From: Alphaproteobacteria bacterium
GTDB taxonomy: Bacteria > Pseudomonadota > Alphaproteobacteria > Rhodobacterales > Rhodobacteraceae
DNA: 64,000 nucleotides
Reading direction: 5' to 3'
Assembly (NCBI GenBank): GCA_030433335.1
Contig: JAUILL010000016.1
Coordinates: forward strand, 20,544-84,543
The notes beneath the pieces are model-generated. The model worked only from the letters and a program-made list of their open reading frames with translations. It was not told the DNA's origin and did no database searches. Of this stretch, positions 37,988 through 46,797 are shown piece after piece; within the stretch, counting starts at the first letter, position 1; each line of letters starts with the position of its first letter. Position numbers and translations under genes: made by a program.

Positions 37988-39781
37988 ATGACAACGCACG
38001 ACGGCGATACTGGAACTGAACTGGTCCGTTTGAACGAAAACATCTCGAAAATTGAAGAACTTTCCAAGCGCCTTGTTACAGCACTTTCGCACTATAAGGC
38101 GATCAACCCCGCCCTTCAGGGTCCCGGCCAAGATCTTTATATGAAGGCAGCTGTCGGCTATTGGGCCGAATGGGTGCAAAACCCCGCAAAAATACTGGAA
38201 CACCAGGTCGAGTACTGGGGCAAGTCGCTTCAACACTATGTAGAAGCGCAAAAGGCGCTGACGAATGGCATCGGCGCGCCAGAGGAAATGGTTGGTTCCA
38301 AAGACAAGCGGTTCGCAAACCCGCTTTGGCACAGCCACCCCTATTTCAATTACGTAAAGCAGCAGTACCTTCTAAATTCCGAAGCGATCACCAAGGCTGT
38401 CGATGATGTGGTCGATCTGGATGACGTGGACCGCAAGCGCCTGCGCTATTTCTCGCAGCAGATCGTTGACCTCATGGCACCGACGAACTTCCTTGCGACC
38501 AACCCTGATGCACTGGAGCGCGCGGTAGAGACCGAGGGGCAGAGCCTTGTGGATGGTCTAGAGAACCTTGTTCGCGACCTCGAAGCGAATGATGGCCGAC
38601 TTCTGGTCACACTGGCGGACGAGAAAGCCTTTGAGGTGGGCGGCAATATCGCGACCACCGAGGGCAAGGTCGTCTATCGCAACCACATGTTCGAGCTGTT
38701 GCAGTATAGCCCGACCACCGAAACCGTGCATGAAATCCCGTTGCTGATCTTCCCGCCGTGGATCAACCGGTTCTACATCCTCGACCTGAAGGAAAAGAAC
38801 TCTCTGATCAAATGGGCGGTTGATCAGGGTTACACGGTCTTTGTCGTCAGCTGGATCAACCCCGATCCGTCTTATCGCGACGTGAAGCTGGATGACTATA
38901 TCACCGACGGCTACCTGACCGCGATAAACGAGGTACGCGCGATCTGCGATGTGAAGCAGGTGAACGCCGTGGGCTATTGCATCGCGGGGACAACCCTGTC
39001 TCTGACCATGGCGCTGCTGAAGAAGCGAGGCGAGACCCCGATCAAATCGGCGACCCTCTTTACCACGCTGACCGATTTCTCGGATCAGGGGGAGTTCACT
39101 GTCTTCCTTGGTGACGACTTCGTGGATGGCATCGAAGAAGAGGCGATGGCCGAGGGCTATCTGAACAGCTTCTTCATGTCGCGGACGTTTAGCTTCTTGC
39201 GGTCGAATGACCTGATCTACGGGCCGGCGATCAATCGCTACATGAAGGGCGAAGCGCCGCCCGCCTTTGATCTGCTCTTCTGGAACGGTGACAGCACCAA
39301 CCTGCCGGGCGCGATGGCGATCCAGTATCTGCGCGACCTCTGCCAGAAGAATAAGTTCGCTGACGGCGGTATCGAGATCTGTGGCGAAGTGCTGAACATC
39401 AAGGATGTCACAGTGCCGATCTGTGCCATCGCCTGCGAGACCGACCATATCGCGGCGTGGAAAGCCAGCTTCAACGGCGTTCGCCAAATGGGGAGCCGGT
39501 CCAAGAAGTTCATCTTGTCCCAGTCGGGTCACATCGCAGGGATCGTAAACCCGCCGTCCAAGGGCAAGTACGGGCACTATACCCAGACCAAGATGGCGAT
39601 GGACCCGGAGACATGGCGCGAGACGGCTGAATTCACGCCGGGTTCGTGGTGGCCGCGCTGGGATGAATGGCTGGCAGGCCGCTCTGGCAAGCAGATTCCC
39701 GCGCGAGAAGAGGGTGATTCTACTCACCCGGTACTAGCCGATGCTCCTGGTACCTATGTGGTGATGCACTCAACCGGTTGA
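37988..39781 (+). CDS. phaC: poly(3-hydroxyalkanoate) synthase, class I
   Basis: 597 residues. It polymerises (R)-3-hydroxyacyl-CoA on the granule surface. The lipase-like box GYCIAG (329-334) has the catalytic Cys331. The upstream PLLIFPPWINRFYILDLKEK and FVVSWINPDPSYRD blocks and the C-terminal SGHIAGIVNPPSKGKYGHYT with the catalytic His are conserved. Length fits class I (no PhaE partner). It is followed by the phasin gene 130 bases on and by phaR. Confidence 0.96.
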   Translation: MTTHDGDTGTELVRLNENISKIEELSKRLVTALSHYKAINPALQGPGQDLYMKAAVGYWAEWVQNPAKILEHQVEYWGKSLQHYVEAQKALTNGIGAPEEMVGSKDKRFANPLWHSHPYFNYVKQQYLLNSEAITKAVDDVVDLDDVDRKRLRYFSQQIVDLMAPTNFLATNPDALERAVETEGQSLVDGLENLVRDLEANDGRLLVTLADEKAFEVGGNIATTEGKVVYRNHMFELLQYSPTTETVHEIPLLIFPPWINRFYILDLKEKNSLIKWAVDQGYTVFVVSWINPDPSYRDVKLDDYITDGYLTAINEVRAICDVKQVNAVGYCIAGTTLSLTMALLKKRGETPIKSATLFTTLTDFSDQGEFTVFLGDDFVDGIEEEAMAEGYLNSFFMSRTFSFLRSNDLIYGPAINRYMKGEAPPAFDLLFWNGDSTNLPGAMAIQYLRDLCQKNKFADGGIEICGEVLNIKDVTVPICAIACETDHIAAWKASFNGVRQMGSRSKKFILSQSGHIAGIVNPPSKGKYGHYTQTKMAMDPETWRETAEFTPGSWWPRWDEWLAGRSGKQIPAREEGDSTHPVLADAPGTYVVMHSTG

Positions 39782-39803
39782 AGCCAATAACCTTTTCCCT
39801 TCT

Positions 39804-39846
39804 TGCTGCACTGCAGAAAAATAGCTTGATTTTCTGCAGTGCAGCA
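39804..39846. promoter_or_regulatory. paired PhaR-type operator / 17-bp inverted repeat before phaP
   Basis: A perfect 17-bp inverted repeat (39804-39820 and 39830-39846) with a 9-base spacer. Each arm contains its own palindrome: CTGCACTGCAG (39806-39816) and CTGCAGTGCAG (39834-39844), both exactly CTGC-N3-GCAG, the form reported for Paracoccus PhaR. The 28-base centre spacing fits two dimers on nearly the same DNA face. It could also act as a terminator hairpin for phaC. Confidence 0.75.
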
Positions 39847-39911
39847 TCCATATTGTTTTTAGCTGATCAACGGGGTGGGCCCGAAAACAGCAAGAAAAGG
39901 GATTTGGAACT

Positions 39912-40364
39912 ATGACTGCTAAGACACCTGACTTCACCGCTATGATCAAAGACATGATGGGCGCATTCCCCATGGACATGTCGGCAATGGAAGGCTCGTT
40001 CAAATCGCAGGCCGCTCTGTCGGAGAAGCTGTCGGCAGTTGCTCTGGACGCCGCTGAGAAGTCGACCGAGATTTCGACCAAGTGGACCAAGGACGCGCTG
40101 ACCAAAATGGGCGACCTGACCAAAGCAAAGGCAGAGCCCGCAGATTACGCCAAAGCAATGACTGACTTCGCAAGCGCGTCGGCTGAAATGGCTGCAGAGA
40201 ACATGGCTGCTTTCGCAGAAGTTGCGAAAAAAGTTCAGACCGAAACCGTAGAGCTGCTGATGGCTGCCGGTAAGGACATGAGCGAAGAAATGACCGCTGC
40301 TGCTAAAAAAGCGACCACCGAGATGACTGCGACCGCGAAAAAAGCGACCGCCGCAGCGAAGTAA
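39912..40364 (+). CDS. phaP: phasin, PHA granule protein
   Basis: 150 residues, helical and Ala/Lys/Met/Glu-rich, without cysteine. MTAKTPDFTAMIKDMMGAFP starts it; amphipathic helices run through to AAAKKATTEMTATAKKATAA, a Lys/Ala tail. Phasins coat PHA granules and limit their size. The operator pair upstream and phaR downstream indicate repression by PhaR released when granules form. AAGGGA lies before the ATG. Confidence 0.9.
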   Translation: MTAKTPDFTAMIKDMMGAFPMDMSAMEGSFKSQAALSEKLSAVALDAAEKSTEISTKWTKDALTKMGDLTKAKAEPADYAKAMTDFASASAEMAAENMAAFAEVAKKVQTETVELLMAAGKDMSEEMTAAAKKATTEMTATAKKATAAAK

Positions 40365-40412
40365 TAAAGGCCCGGACATAGGGTGCCCTCCCGCCCGTAG
40401 TCCGGTAAGTTG

Positions 40413-40450
40413 AGGGCAGGCGAAAGCCTGCCCTTTCTTTTTTTATTTTT
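40413..40450 (+). terminator. intrinsic terminator of phaP with GAAA tetraloop
   Basis: AGGGCAGGC (40413-40421) and GCCTGCCCT (40426-40434) enclose GAAA, followed by TTCTTTTTTTATTTTT. Confidence 0.95.
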
Positions 40451-40465
40451 ACACCCTAGGCTTTT

Positions 40466-40480
40466 TGCAGCGATGCAGCA
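40466..40480. promoter_or_regulatory. TGC-rich direct repeat before phaR
   Basis: TGCAGCGATGCAGCA, two TGCAGC units, 15 bases before the phaR start. It may allow autoregulation by PhaR. Not palindromic, so weaker than the phaP pair. Confidence 0.35.
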
Positions 40481-40494
40481 TGGGAGGGGAGTCC

Positions 40495-41046
40495 TTGTCG
40501 GATAACGATAAACCGCTTTTGATCAAGCGATACGCAAGCCGCCGTTTATATAATACAGAGACCAGCGATTATGTTACGCTGGAAGACATTGCAGGGTTCA
40601 TTCGTGCGGGTCGTGAAGTCAAAATTGTCGACCTGAAATCGGGCGACGATCTTACCCGTCAATACCTGCTCCAGATCATTGCCGAACATGAAAGCAAGGG
40701 TGAAAGCGTCCTTCCTCTGGCCGTGCTCAATGACCTTGTCCGCAGCTACACAACCCAAGCGACCAGCGTGGTGCCACAGTTCCTCGCCATGTCGTTCGAG
40801 ATGCTGCAGGACGGTCAGTCCAAGATGGTCGAAAACATGTCTGCAATGAACCCGATGGCAAAGATGCCCGGATTCGAAGCGATGCAAGCGCAGCAACAAG
40901 CTTTTCTCAAGGCGATGACTGGCGGGCTCGCGGGAAACTGGGGCTCCAGTTCTCCGACCCCTGAGAAGGGCGAAGAAGAGGGTCTCGACGACATCAAGAA
41001 GCAACTGGCCGAGCTGCAGGCCAAGCTGTCGAAGATGAGCAAGTAA
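40495..41046 (+). CDS. phaR: PHA synthesis repressor PhaR, TTG start
   Basis: 183 residues. The N-terminal DNA/PHB-binding domain (PLLIKRYASRRLYNTETSDY, YVTLEDIAGFIRAGREVKIV, LTRQYLLQIIAEHESKGESV) matches PhaR. The start is assigned to TTG at 40495 because GGAGGGG lies 5 bases upstream and the family begins close to this KPLLIKRY block. In-frame ATGs at 40465 and 40480 overlap the TGC-rich site and the Shine-Dalgarno. PhaR represses phaP and itself until it is titrated by nascent PHA. Confidence 0.9.
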   Translation: MSDNDKPLLIKRYASRRLYNTETSDYVTLEDIAGFIRAGREVKIVDLKSGDDLTRQYLLQIIAEHESKGESVLPLAVLNDLVRSYTTQATSVVPQFLAMSFEMLQDGQSKMVENMSAMNPMAKMPGFEAMQAQQQAFLKAMTGGLAGNWGSSSPTPEKGEEEGLDDIKKQLAELQAKLSKMSK

Positions 41047-41049
41047 AGA

Positions 41050-42015
41050 ATGGTCGATTCCCCGGGACGGATTACCCTCTGGGGGATCGAGGTCTTTGTG
41101 GCCACGGCCGAAGAAGGCGCGATCTCTGCGGCCGCGCGCCGGTTGGGCACCAGCCCCTCTACAGTTTCCCAGCAATTAACCAGCCTCGAGACGGCCTTGG
41201 GCAGCACATTGGTGGTGCGCAATGCGCGGCCGATGTCGCTGACCCCAGCCGGAGAGGTGTTTCGCCGCCGCGCCAGTGCGATCCTGAACGAGGCTGCTCT
41301 GGCCCGCGCAGAACTGGCCATGTCGGACCTGTCGTCTCTGACGCGCCTGCGCCTCGGGATGATCGAGGATCTGGAGGCGGACGTCACACCAGCGCTGCTC
41401 ACACGGCTCGCCAGTGACATCTCGGGAAGCCAGTTCCTGCTGGAAACGGGGCCGTCTCACGCGCTTTACGGTCAGCTTGATGATCGCGCATTGGACATGG
41501 TCGTCGCGGCCGAAATGGGGGCAGAGGCGGACTGGATGGAAGTGCATCCGCTGCTGACCGAGCCCTTCGTGCTTGCGGTGCCCAAGGGGCGCGTGGACCC
41601 TGAAGCTGACCTGCTGGCACAATTGCGGGACCTGCCGCTGATCCAGTATTCAGCGCGCTTGGCGATGGGTCGGATGATTGCAGCCCACCTCGTACGACAG
41701 AACCTCAAACTGTCCCATAGGTTCGAGATCGACAGCTATCATTCAGTGCTGGCCTTGGTCGCAGGGCAGGTGGGCTGGTCGATCCTCACACCGCTTGCGC
41801 TCATGCGGGCGCGGCGCTGGTTGGACCGCGTGGACGTCTACCCGCTGCCGTTCGAGCCGCTCTCGCGCAACATTTCCCTGACCGCCCGTCAGGATCTGCT
41901 CGGGGATCTTCCCGCGCAAATCGCAGTCCACCTCAAAGGTCTGCTGACCCAGCACGTGGTCACCCCCGCGCTAACGGATTTCCCGTGGCTCCAAGGCGGC
42001 CTAACCCTGCGCTAA
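41050..42015 (+). CDS. LysR-family transcriptional regulator
   Basis: 321 residues, starting 3 bases after phaR. The HTH is at FVATAEEGAISAAARRLGTS with SPSTVSQQLTSLETALGSTL. The effector domain (LRLGMIEDLEADVTPALLTR onward) has the usual two-lobe pattern. It may be cotranscribed with phaR, but the next operon on the minus strand (aminotransferase, amine catabolism) is convergent, so neither target is clear. Confidence 0.9.
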   Translation: MVDSPGRITLWGIEVFVATAEEGAISAAARRLGTSPSTVSQQLTSLETALGSTLVVRNARPMSLTPAGEVFRRRASAILNEAALARAELAMSDLSSLTRLRLGMIEDLEADVTPALLTRLASDISGSQFLLETGPSHALYGQLDDRALDMVVAAEMGAEADWMEVHPLLTEPFVLAVPKGRVDPEADLLAQLRDLPLIQYSARLAMGRMIAAHLVRQNLKLSHRFEIDSYHSVLALVAGQVGWSILTPLALMRARRWLDRVDVYPLPFEPLSRNISLTARQDLLGDLPAQIAVHLKGLLTQHVVTPALTDFPWLQGGLTLR

Positions 42016-42021
42016 CGAAAA

Positions 42022-42050
42022 AAAGGAGAGCATGGCCCTCCTTTCTGCTT
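42022..42050 (+). terminator. weak hairpin terminator of the LysR gene
   Basis: AAAGGAG (42022-42028) pairs with CTCCTTT (42038-42044); the T-rich side of an inverted GAGTATTT repeat follows immediately. Confidence 0.5.
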
Positions 42051-42065
42051 TGTAAAAATACTCAC
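42040..42065 (-). repeat. intergenic GAGTATTT repeat, copy 6 (inverted)
   Basis: On the minus strand GTGAGTATTTTTACAAAGCA plus GAAAGG. Its core is identical to copy 3. The complement supplies the T-rich tail after the LysR hairpin. Confidence 0.7.
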
Positions 42066-42093
42066 AATCCAATGGCAACCAGAGGCGCGCCGC

Positions 42094-43311
42094 TCAGGTC
42101 CCGTAAGCCAACGCTTGCTCTTTCGCGGCCTCCGCGGCCCCAACGAGAGTCTGAGCAATATAATCCAGCTCGTCTTTTTTCAGTCGCGCCGGCAGGCGCA
42201 CGTCACACGCATTCTGCAGCATGGCGCGGGTGCGGGGCAGGTCGGGCATCTCGGGCATGAACTGCCAGTTCCAATAGGCGCGGGCGTTGTCCGTGGACAG
42301 GCCGAACACCTGCACCGAAACACCGTTCTCTTTGGCCGTCTGGGCAAAAACCTTGGCTTCATCGCCAGACATGCCAACCAGATTGAACTGGATCGAGTCC
42401 GGCGCGCGCTCTTCGGGGGCCAGCTTTTCGGGCACCTCCAACCAGCGCGAAGCATTCAACTGCGCCGCAACATAATCGTGGTTGGCGCGGCCATCGCGCA
42501 CACGGCGGGCGACTTCGGGCAACTGGGGACGGATGATCACAGCCGACAGGTTCGACATGCGCAGGTTATACAGCGGCAGCTTGTTCTGGTGGCGGGCAAA
42601 CGCCTCTTCCAGATCGGTGGTGTTGTCGCTTGCGCGGGTCTTGTGCTTTTTCCAGTTGTGCTCGTAGGCGCCGGACATGATCACCGCGCGGGCCACAAGA
42701 TCAGCGTCGTCGGTGATGAGAATGCCACCTTCGCCCGCGTTTACCAGCTTGTAGGACTGAAAGCTGAAGCAGCCGATTCTGCCAATGGTGCCGATGTTCC
42801 GGCCATGCCAAGTCGTGCCGAGTGAGTGTGCCGCGTCCTCGATCACCGGAATGTCGCGTGCGTTACACATGGCCATGATCGCGTCCATGTCGCTGGTGTG
42901 GCCGCGCATGTGGCTGATGATCACCGCGCTGATGTTGTCGTCGAGGCGGCTCTCGAAATCCTTGATGTTGATGCGGTAGTTCTCGCCGACTTCGCAGAGG
43001 ACGGGGATGCAATCGGCATGGACGACCGACGACGGCACGGCGGCAAAGGTAAAGCCGGGCATCAAGACGCGGGCGTCGCGGGGCAGGCCAAGTGCTTTGA
43101 GCGACAGGAACAGAGCTGCCGAACAGGACGACACCGCCAGCGCATATTTTGATCCCAAAAGCTCGGCGAACTCGGCTTCGAGCAGCGCGACAGGGGCGTT
43201 TTCGGGCGCGGTGTAGCGGAACAGGTCCCCGGTCTGGAGCAGGCGCTCGATCTCTTGGCGAGCGGCGGCAGGGATGGGTTCGGCGTCGTAAACGTTGGGC
43301 GCTTGTGTCAT
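42094..43311 (-). CDS. DegT/DnrJ/EryC1-family PLP aminotransferase
   Basis: 405 residues from MTQAPNVYDA with ACAGGA upstream; a longer frame from 43374 is less likely. PLP features: SSCSAALFLSLKALGLPRDA (phosphate-binding), VIEDAAHSLGTTWHGRNIG (aspartate), and FSFQSYKLVNAGEGGILITD with the Schiff-base Lys. This family aminates keto-sugars or related carbonyls. There are no sugar genes around; it ends a run of amine/amino-acid genes, 96 bases after the FAD oxidase, so an amino-acid-derived substrate is possible. Confidence 0.85.
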   Translation of the reverse strand: MTQAPNVYDAEPIPAAARQEIERLLQTGDLFRYTAPENAPVALLEAEFAELLGSKYALAVSSCSAALFLSLKALGLPRDARVLMPGFTFAAVPSSVVHADCIPVLCEVGENYRINIKDFESRLDDNISAVIISHMRGHTSDMDAIMAMCNARDIPVIEDAAHSLGTTWHGRNIGTIGRIGCFSFQSYKLVNAGEGGILITDDADLVARAVIMSGAYEHNWKKHKTRASDNTTDLEEAFARHQNKLPLYNLRMSNLSAVIIRPQLPEVARRVRDGRANHDYVAAQLNASRWLEVPEKLAPEERAPDSIQFNLVGMSGDEAKVFAQTAKENGVSVQVFGLSTDNARAYWNWQFMPEMPDLPRTRAMLQNACDVRLPARLKKDELDYIAQTLVGAAEAAKEQALAYGT

Positions 43312-43407
43312 GGTCCTGTAGCTTTTCTGAAAACTCTTTTCGGAATTGCTAAACGCATCCCGCGCTTTCACCAAGCCTTTTCTGCCCTGACACGGTGCGC
43401 CCCGACG

Positions 43408-44709
43408 TCAGATACCGATCTTGTCCCTTAGGGCGTACCAGCTCATCGCCATGACCAAGAGCGGCGTGCGGAACGCGCCGCCGCCTGGAAAACGCGGCGA
43501 GGGCAGGGTGTTAAGCACGTCGAACCGGCCCATCTCACCGCTGATCGCTTCGGCCAGAATGCGGCCCGAGAAGGTTGCCAGTGCGACGCCGTGCCCCGAA
43601 TAGCCGGACGCAGCCCAAAGCCCTTGGGCGGGCCTGTCAAACACCGGTAGGCGCTGCGCGCTGATGCCAAGGGTGCCGCCCCATGCGTGGGTGATCTTGA
43701 CGCCCTTGAGTTGGGGAAAGACGGTTTCCAGCGGTTTGCGGACGGTGGCTTCGATGTCCGAGGGGAACTTGTAGCCGTAGGATTCGCCGCCCCCGAACAG
43801 CAGGCGCCCATCGGCGGACATCCGGAAGTAGTTTATCACGAACTTGCTGTCAGCCACGGCGATGTCGCGGGCCAGAACGCTGGCGGCGCGGTCGCCCAAA
43901 GGCTCTGTCGCGGCGATGAAGTTGTTGATCGGCATGACTCGCGCGCCGACGCCGCTAACCAGTCGGCCGAGATAGCCGTTCCCTGCGAGGATCACATGCT
44001 TGGCGCGGACGAAGCCTTTGTCACAGCGCACCACCTGGTCGGCGCCGGGTTCGACGCGGTGGACCAGCGTGTTCTCGTGGATGGTCGCGCCCGCCGCTTC
44101 AGCCTTGCGGGCCAATGCCAGCGCCAATGCCAGAGGGTTCACGTGGCCCGCGCCCCAATCGACGCTGCCGCCTTGGTAACAGGGGCTGCCGATCAGCGCC
44201 TGCATGGCGTCACGGTCCAGTTTCTCAATCTCGGTGTAGCCGTAGTGCTGCGCGAGGTGGTCGGCCGCGGCCTGCGTGTCGGGCACATCGCGGGCCTGCC
44301 ATTCGGCATGGGCGACGCCGGGGCGATAGGCGATGGCGGGGTCTTCGTCGGCCAACTCGCGGACCAAGGCTTTGGCGTCCTGCGACAGATCCCAAAGCAG
44401 GCGGGCGTTGTCCCGGCCTATGCGGGTTTCCAGCCAGTCCTGCCCTTTGTTGAACCCGCTGCCGACCTGACCACCATTGCGGCCAGAGGCACCCCAACCG
44501 GCGCGGTGCGCTTCGACCACGATGACCTTGAGCCCGCGCTCTGCGAGGTGCCACGCGGCAGACAGACCAGTGTAGCCCGCGCCCACGATGCAGACATCGG
44601 CAGCAGCCTCGCCGCGCAGAGGCGCGCGGGCGTCGGGCAGATCCAGAACATCGGCATACCAGCTTGGTGGGTAGTGCCCTTGGCGGTCGTTCGCGAAGAG
44701 AAGGTTCAT
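43408..44709 (-). CDS. FAD-dependent amine oxidoreductase (PuuB-like)
   Basis: 433 residues; its ATG overlaps the preceding stop (ATGA). The dinucleotide fold is visible at ADVCIVGAGYTGLSAAWHLA and VVEAHRAGWGASGRNGGQVG, and the C-terminal DAO motif at LWAASGYSGHGVALATFSGR. DAO-family flavoproteins next to glutamine-synthetase-like ligases typically oxidise gamma-glutamyl-amines, as PuuB does with gamma-glutamylputrescine. I infer that role from context; direct polyamine or amino-acid oxidation is an alternative. Confidence 0.85.
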   Translation of the reverse strand: MNLLFANDRQGHYPPSWYADVLDLPDARAPLRGEAAADVCIVGAGYTGLSAAWHLAERGLKVIVVEAHRAGWGASGRNGGQVGSGFNKGQDWLETRIGRDNARLLWDLSQDAKALVRELADEDPAIAYRPGVAHAEWQARDVPDTQAAADHLAQHYGYTEIEKLDRDAMQALIGSPCYQGGSVDWGAGHVNPLALALALARKAEAAGATIHENTLVHRVEPGADQVVRCDKGFVRAKHVILAGNGYLGRLVSGVGARVMPINNFIAATEPLGDRAASVLARDIAVADSKFVINYFRMSADGRLLFGGGESYGYKFPSDIEATVRKPLETVFPQLKGVKITHAWGGTLGISAQRLPVFDRPAQGLWAASGYSGHGVALATFSGRILAEAISGEMGRFDVLNTLPSPRFPGGGAFRTPLLVMAMSWYALRDKIGI

Positions 44710-46064
44710 ACGTTGGTCAACAAATGCTCGCGTTCCCAAGGGCTGATGACCTGCAGGAACTCTTCGTATTCCGCGCGTTTCACGATCGAGTAGACCCGCG
44801 AGAACTCCTTGCCCAAGACGTCGTGCAGTTTCGGGCAGGCGTCGAATTCTTCGAGCGCTTGGCCTAGGGTCTGCGCGAAGTCACCGTCGCCCTCGTAGGC
44901 GTCGCCCTTGAACTGCTTCGATGGTCGGACGCCCTCCATCATGCCCAGATACCCTGCGGCAAGGGACACGGCGAAAGCGAGGTAGGGGTTGCAGTCCATG
45001 CCCGCCAAGCGGTTCTCGACGCGGCGCGACTGCGCGTCAGAAATCGGAATGCGGATGCCGGTGGTGCGGTTGTCCCGCGCCCATTCGAGGTTAATCGGGG
45101 CGGCATGGTCTTTGACGTAGCGGCGGTAGCTGTTCACGTAGGGGGCCTGAACGGCGATCCCTGCGGGCATGTATTTCTGCAGGCCACCGATGAAGTTGTA
45201 GAACGCGTCGGTTTCCCCGCCCTGCGGACCAGAGAACAGGTTTTCACCAGTCTCCATGTCGATCACCGAGTGGTGGATGTGCATGGCGCTGCCCGGTTCG
45301 TGGGCGATGGGTTTCGCCATGAAGGTAGCGTAGCAGTTGTGGCGCAGCGCAGCCTCTCGGATCAGGCGTTTGAAGTAGAACACCTCGTCCGCCAGCTTTA
45401 CTGGGCTGCCGTGGCGTAGGTTGATCTCGAGTTGGCCCGCGCCGCCTTCTTGGGTGATGCCGTCGATCTCGAACCCTTGGGCTTCCGCAAAGTCATAGAT
45501 GTCGTCGATCACAGGGCCGTATTCGTCCACCGCAGACATCGAATAGGCCTGACGCGCGGCGGCAGGGCGACCCGAACGGCCCATCATTGCCTCGATCGGT
45601 TTGGACGGGTTGGTGTTCGGCGCGACGAGATAGAACTCCATCTCCGGCGCGACGATCGGCTTCCACCCTTGCTCGTTATACAGCTCGACCACACGCTTCA
45701 GCACGTTGCGCGGCGAGAAGGCGATCGGCTTGCCCGCGCGATCAAAAGCGTCATGGATCACCTGCAGAGTCCAGTCGCCGGTCCAAGGCGCGGCGGTCGC
45801 CGTGCTCATGTCGGGTTTCAGAATCATGTCGCGTTCGATGAACCCTTCGTCCCCTGCGGCCTCGGCCCACTCGCCGGTGATCGTCTGATAGAAGATCGAG
45901 TCGGGCAGGTAAAAATGGCTCTGACGTGAGAATTTAGACGCGGGCACGGCCTTGCCACGGGCGATGCCGGGCAGGTCAGAGATGATGCATTCCACCTCGT
46001 CCAGCCGGTTATCACCGAGATAGTTGGAAACGGACGCGGGCAGATCGCTTAGCATCGAGCTCAT
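44706..46064 (-). CDS. glutamine synthetase-like ligase (PuuA-like) 1
   Basis: 452 residues, overlapping both neighbours by ATGA junctions. GS catalytic blocks: VAPEMEFYLVAPN (metal Glu), EGGAGQLEINLRHG, and MAKPIAHEPGSAMHIHHSVI with the ammonia/metal site His. The RGKAVPASKF N-terminal motif is that of gamma-glutamyl-polyamine synthetases rather than of GlnA, and no adenylylation loop is seen. It likely joins glutamate to an amine using ATP. It acts just before the FAD oxidase. Confidence 0.88.
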   Translation of the reverse strand: MSSMLSDLPASVSNYLGDNRLDEVECIISDLPGIARGKAVPASKFSRQSHFYLPDSIFYQTITGEWAEAAGDEGFIERDMILKPDMSTATAAPWTGDWTLQVIHDAFDRAGKPIAFSPRNVLKRVVELYNEQGWKPIVAPEMEFYLVAPNTNPSKPIEAMMGRSGRPAAARQAYSMSAVDEYGPVIDDIYDFAEAQGFEIDGITQEGGAGQLEINLRHGSPVKLADEVFYFKRLIREAALRHNCYATFMAKPIAHEPGSAMHIHHSVIDMETGENLFSGPQGGETDAFYNFIGGLQKYMPAGIAVQAPYVNSYRRYVKDHAAPINLEWARDNRTTGIRIPISDAQSRRVENRLAGMDCNPYLAFAVSLAAGYLGMMEGVRPSKQFKGDAYEGDGDFAQTLGQALEEFDACPKLHDVLGKEFSRVYSIVKRAEYEEFLQVISPWEREHLLTNV

Positions 46065-46744
46065 GAAATTCCTTTTCCGTGCATCAGGCGCGTTACCGTT
46101 TCCGCGATCTGCACATTGTCGTTCTGGTCGGGCAGGTGGATTTCGGCCTCTTGTAGCAGACCTTCGGGGACCACCCCTTTGCCACGATAGTCTATCAGAC
46201 CTTTGATGAAGTCTGATTGAAATTCCGGATGCGCCTGCGTGGTAAACACGTGGTCATCCCATGCCAGCGCCGCGTATTTGCAGAACGGGCTAGAGGCCAC
46301 GACACGCGCCTCGGGCGGGAGTTCGACTACCTGATCTTGGTGCCATGCGTTCAGGTCCAGCGTTTTGCCGCCAAAGTCATAGGTCTGCAGGCCAACCGAC
46401 CAGCCATCCTTGAACTTTTCGACCTTGCCGCCCAAGGCCTGCGCAATGATCTGGTGGCCAAAGCAAGCCCCAAAGAGCGGCTTCTTTGACGCGTAAATCT
46501 CGCGGATTAGCGCTTCGAGCGGGGGGATCCACGGGTGATCCTCGTAGGCGCCATGGCGCGAGCCGGTGATGATATAGCCATCCGCCGCATCAACGCTGTT
46601 GGGGAAGTCACCGTCCACCACGTTCCACGTCTGGTATTCGAAATTGCCGTCGCCAAGCATGGCGCGGAACAGAAGGGCGTAGTCAGGCGCGATCTCTGCC
46701 ATCTCGGCAGGGGTGTGGCCCGTTTGCAGGATACCGATTTTCAT
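46061..46744 (-). CDS. class-I glutamine amidotransferase-like hydrolase
   Basis: 227 residues. The triad is Cys in LFGACFGHQIIAQALGG and His/Glu in FTTQAHPEFQSDF. In puu-type pathways a class-I amidotransferase-fold hydrolase (PuuD) releases glutamate from gamma-glutamyl products; this protein is closer in wording to GMP-synthase-like stand-alone amidotransferases, so the exact role is open. Its stop overlaps the start of the following ligase gene. Confidence 0.85.
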   Translation of the reverse strand: MKIGILQTGHTPAEMAEIAPDYALLFRAMLGDGNFEYQTWNVVDGDFPNSVDAADGYIITGSRHGAYEDHPWIPPLEALIREIYASKKPLFGACFGHQIIAQALGGKVEKFKDGWSVGLQTYDFGGKTLDLNAWHQDQVVELPPEARVVASSPFCKYAALAWDDHVFTTQAHPEFQSDFIKGLIDYRGKGVVPEGLLQEAEIHLPDQNDNVQIAETVTRLMHGKGIS

Positions 46745-46797
46745 AGGGCACCAAAGTGTTTGAGGGGTCGTGAAGTGACGGGGCCAAGGCGGCCACG

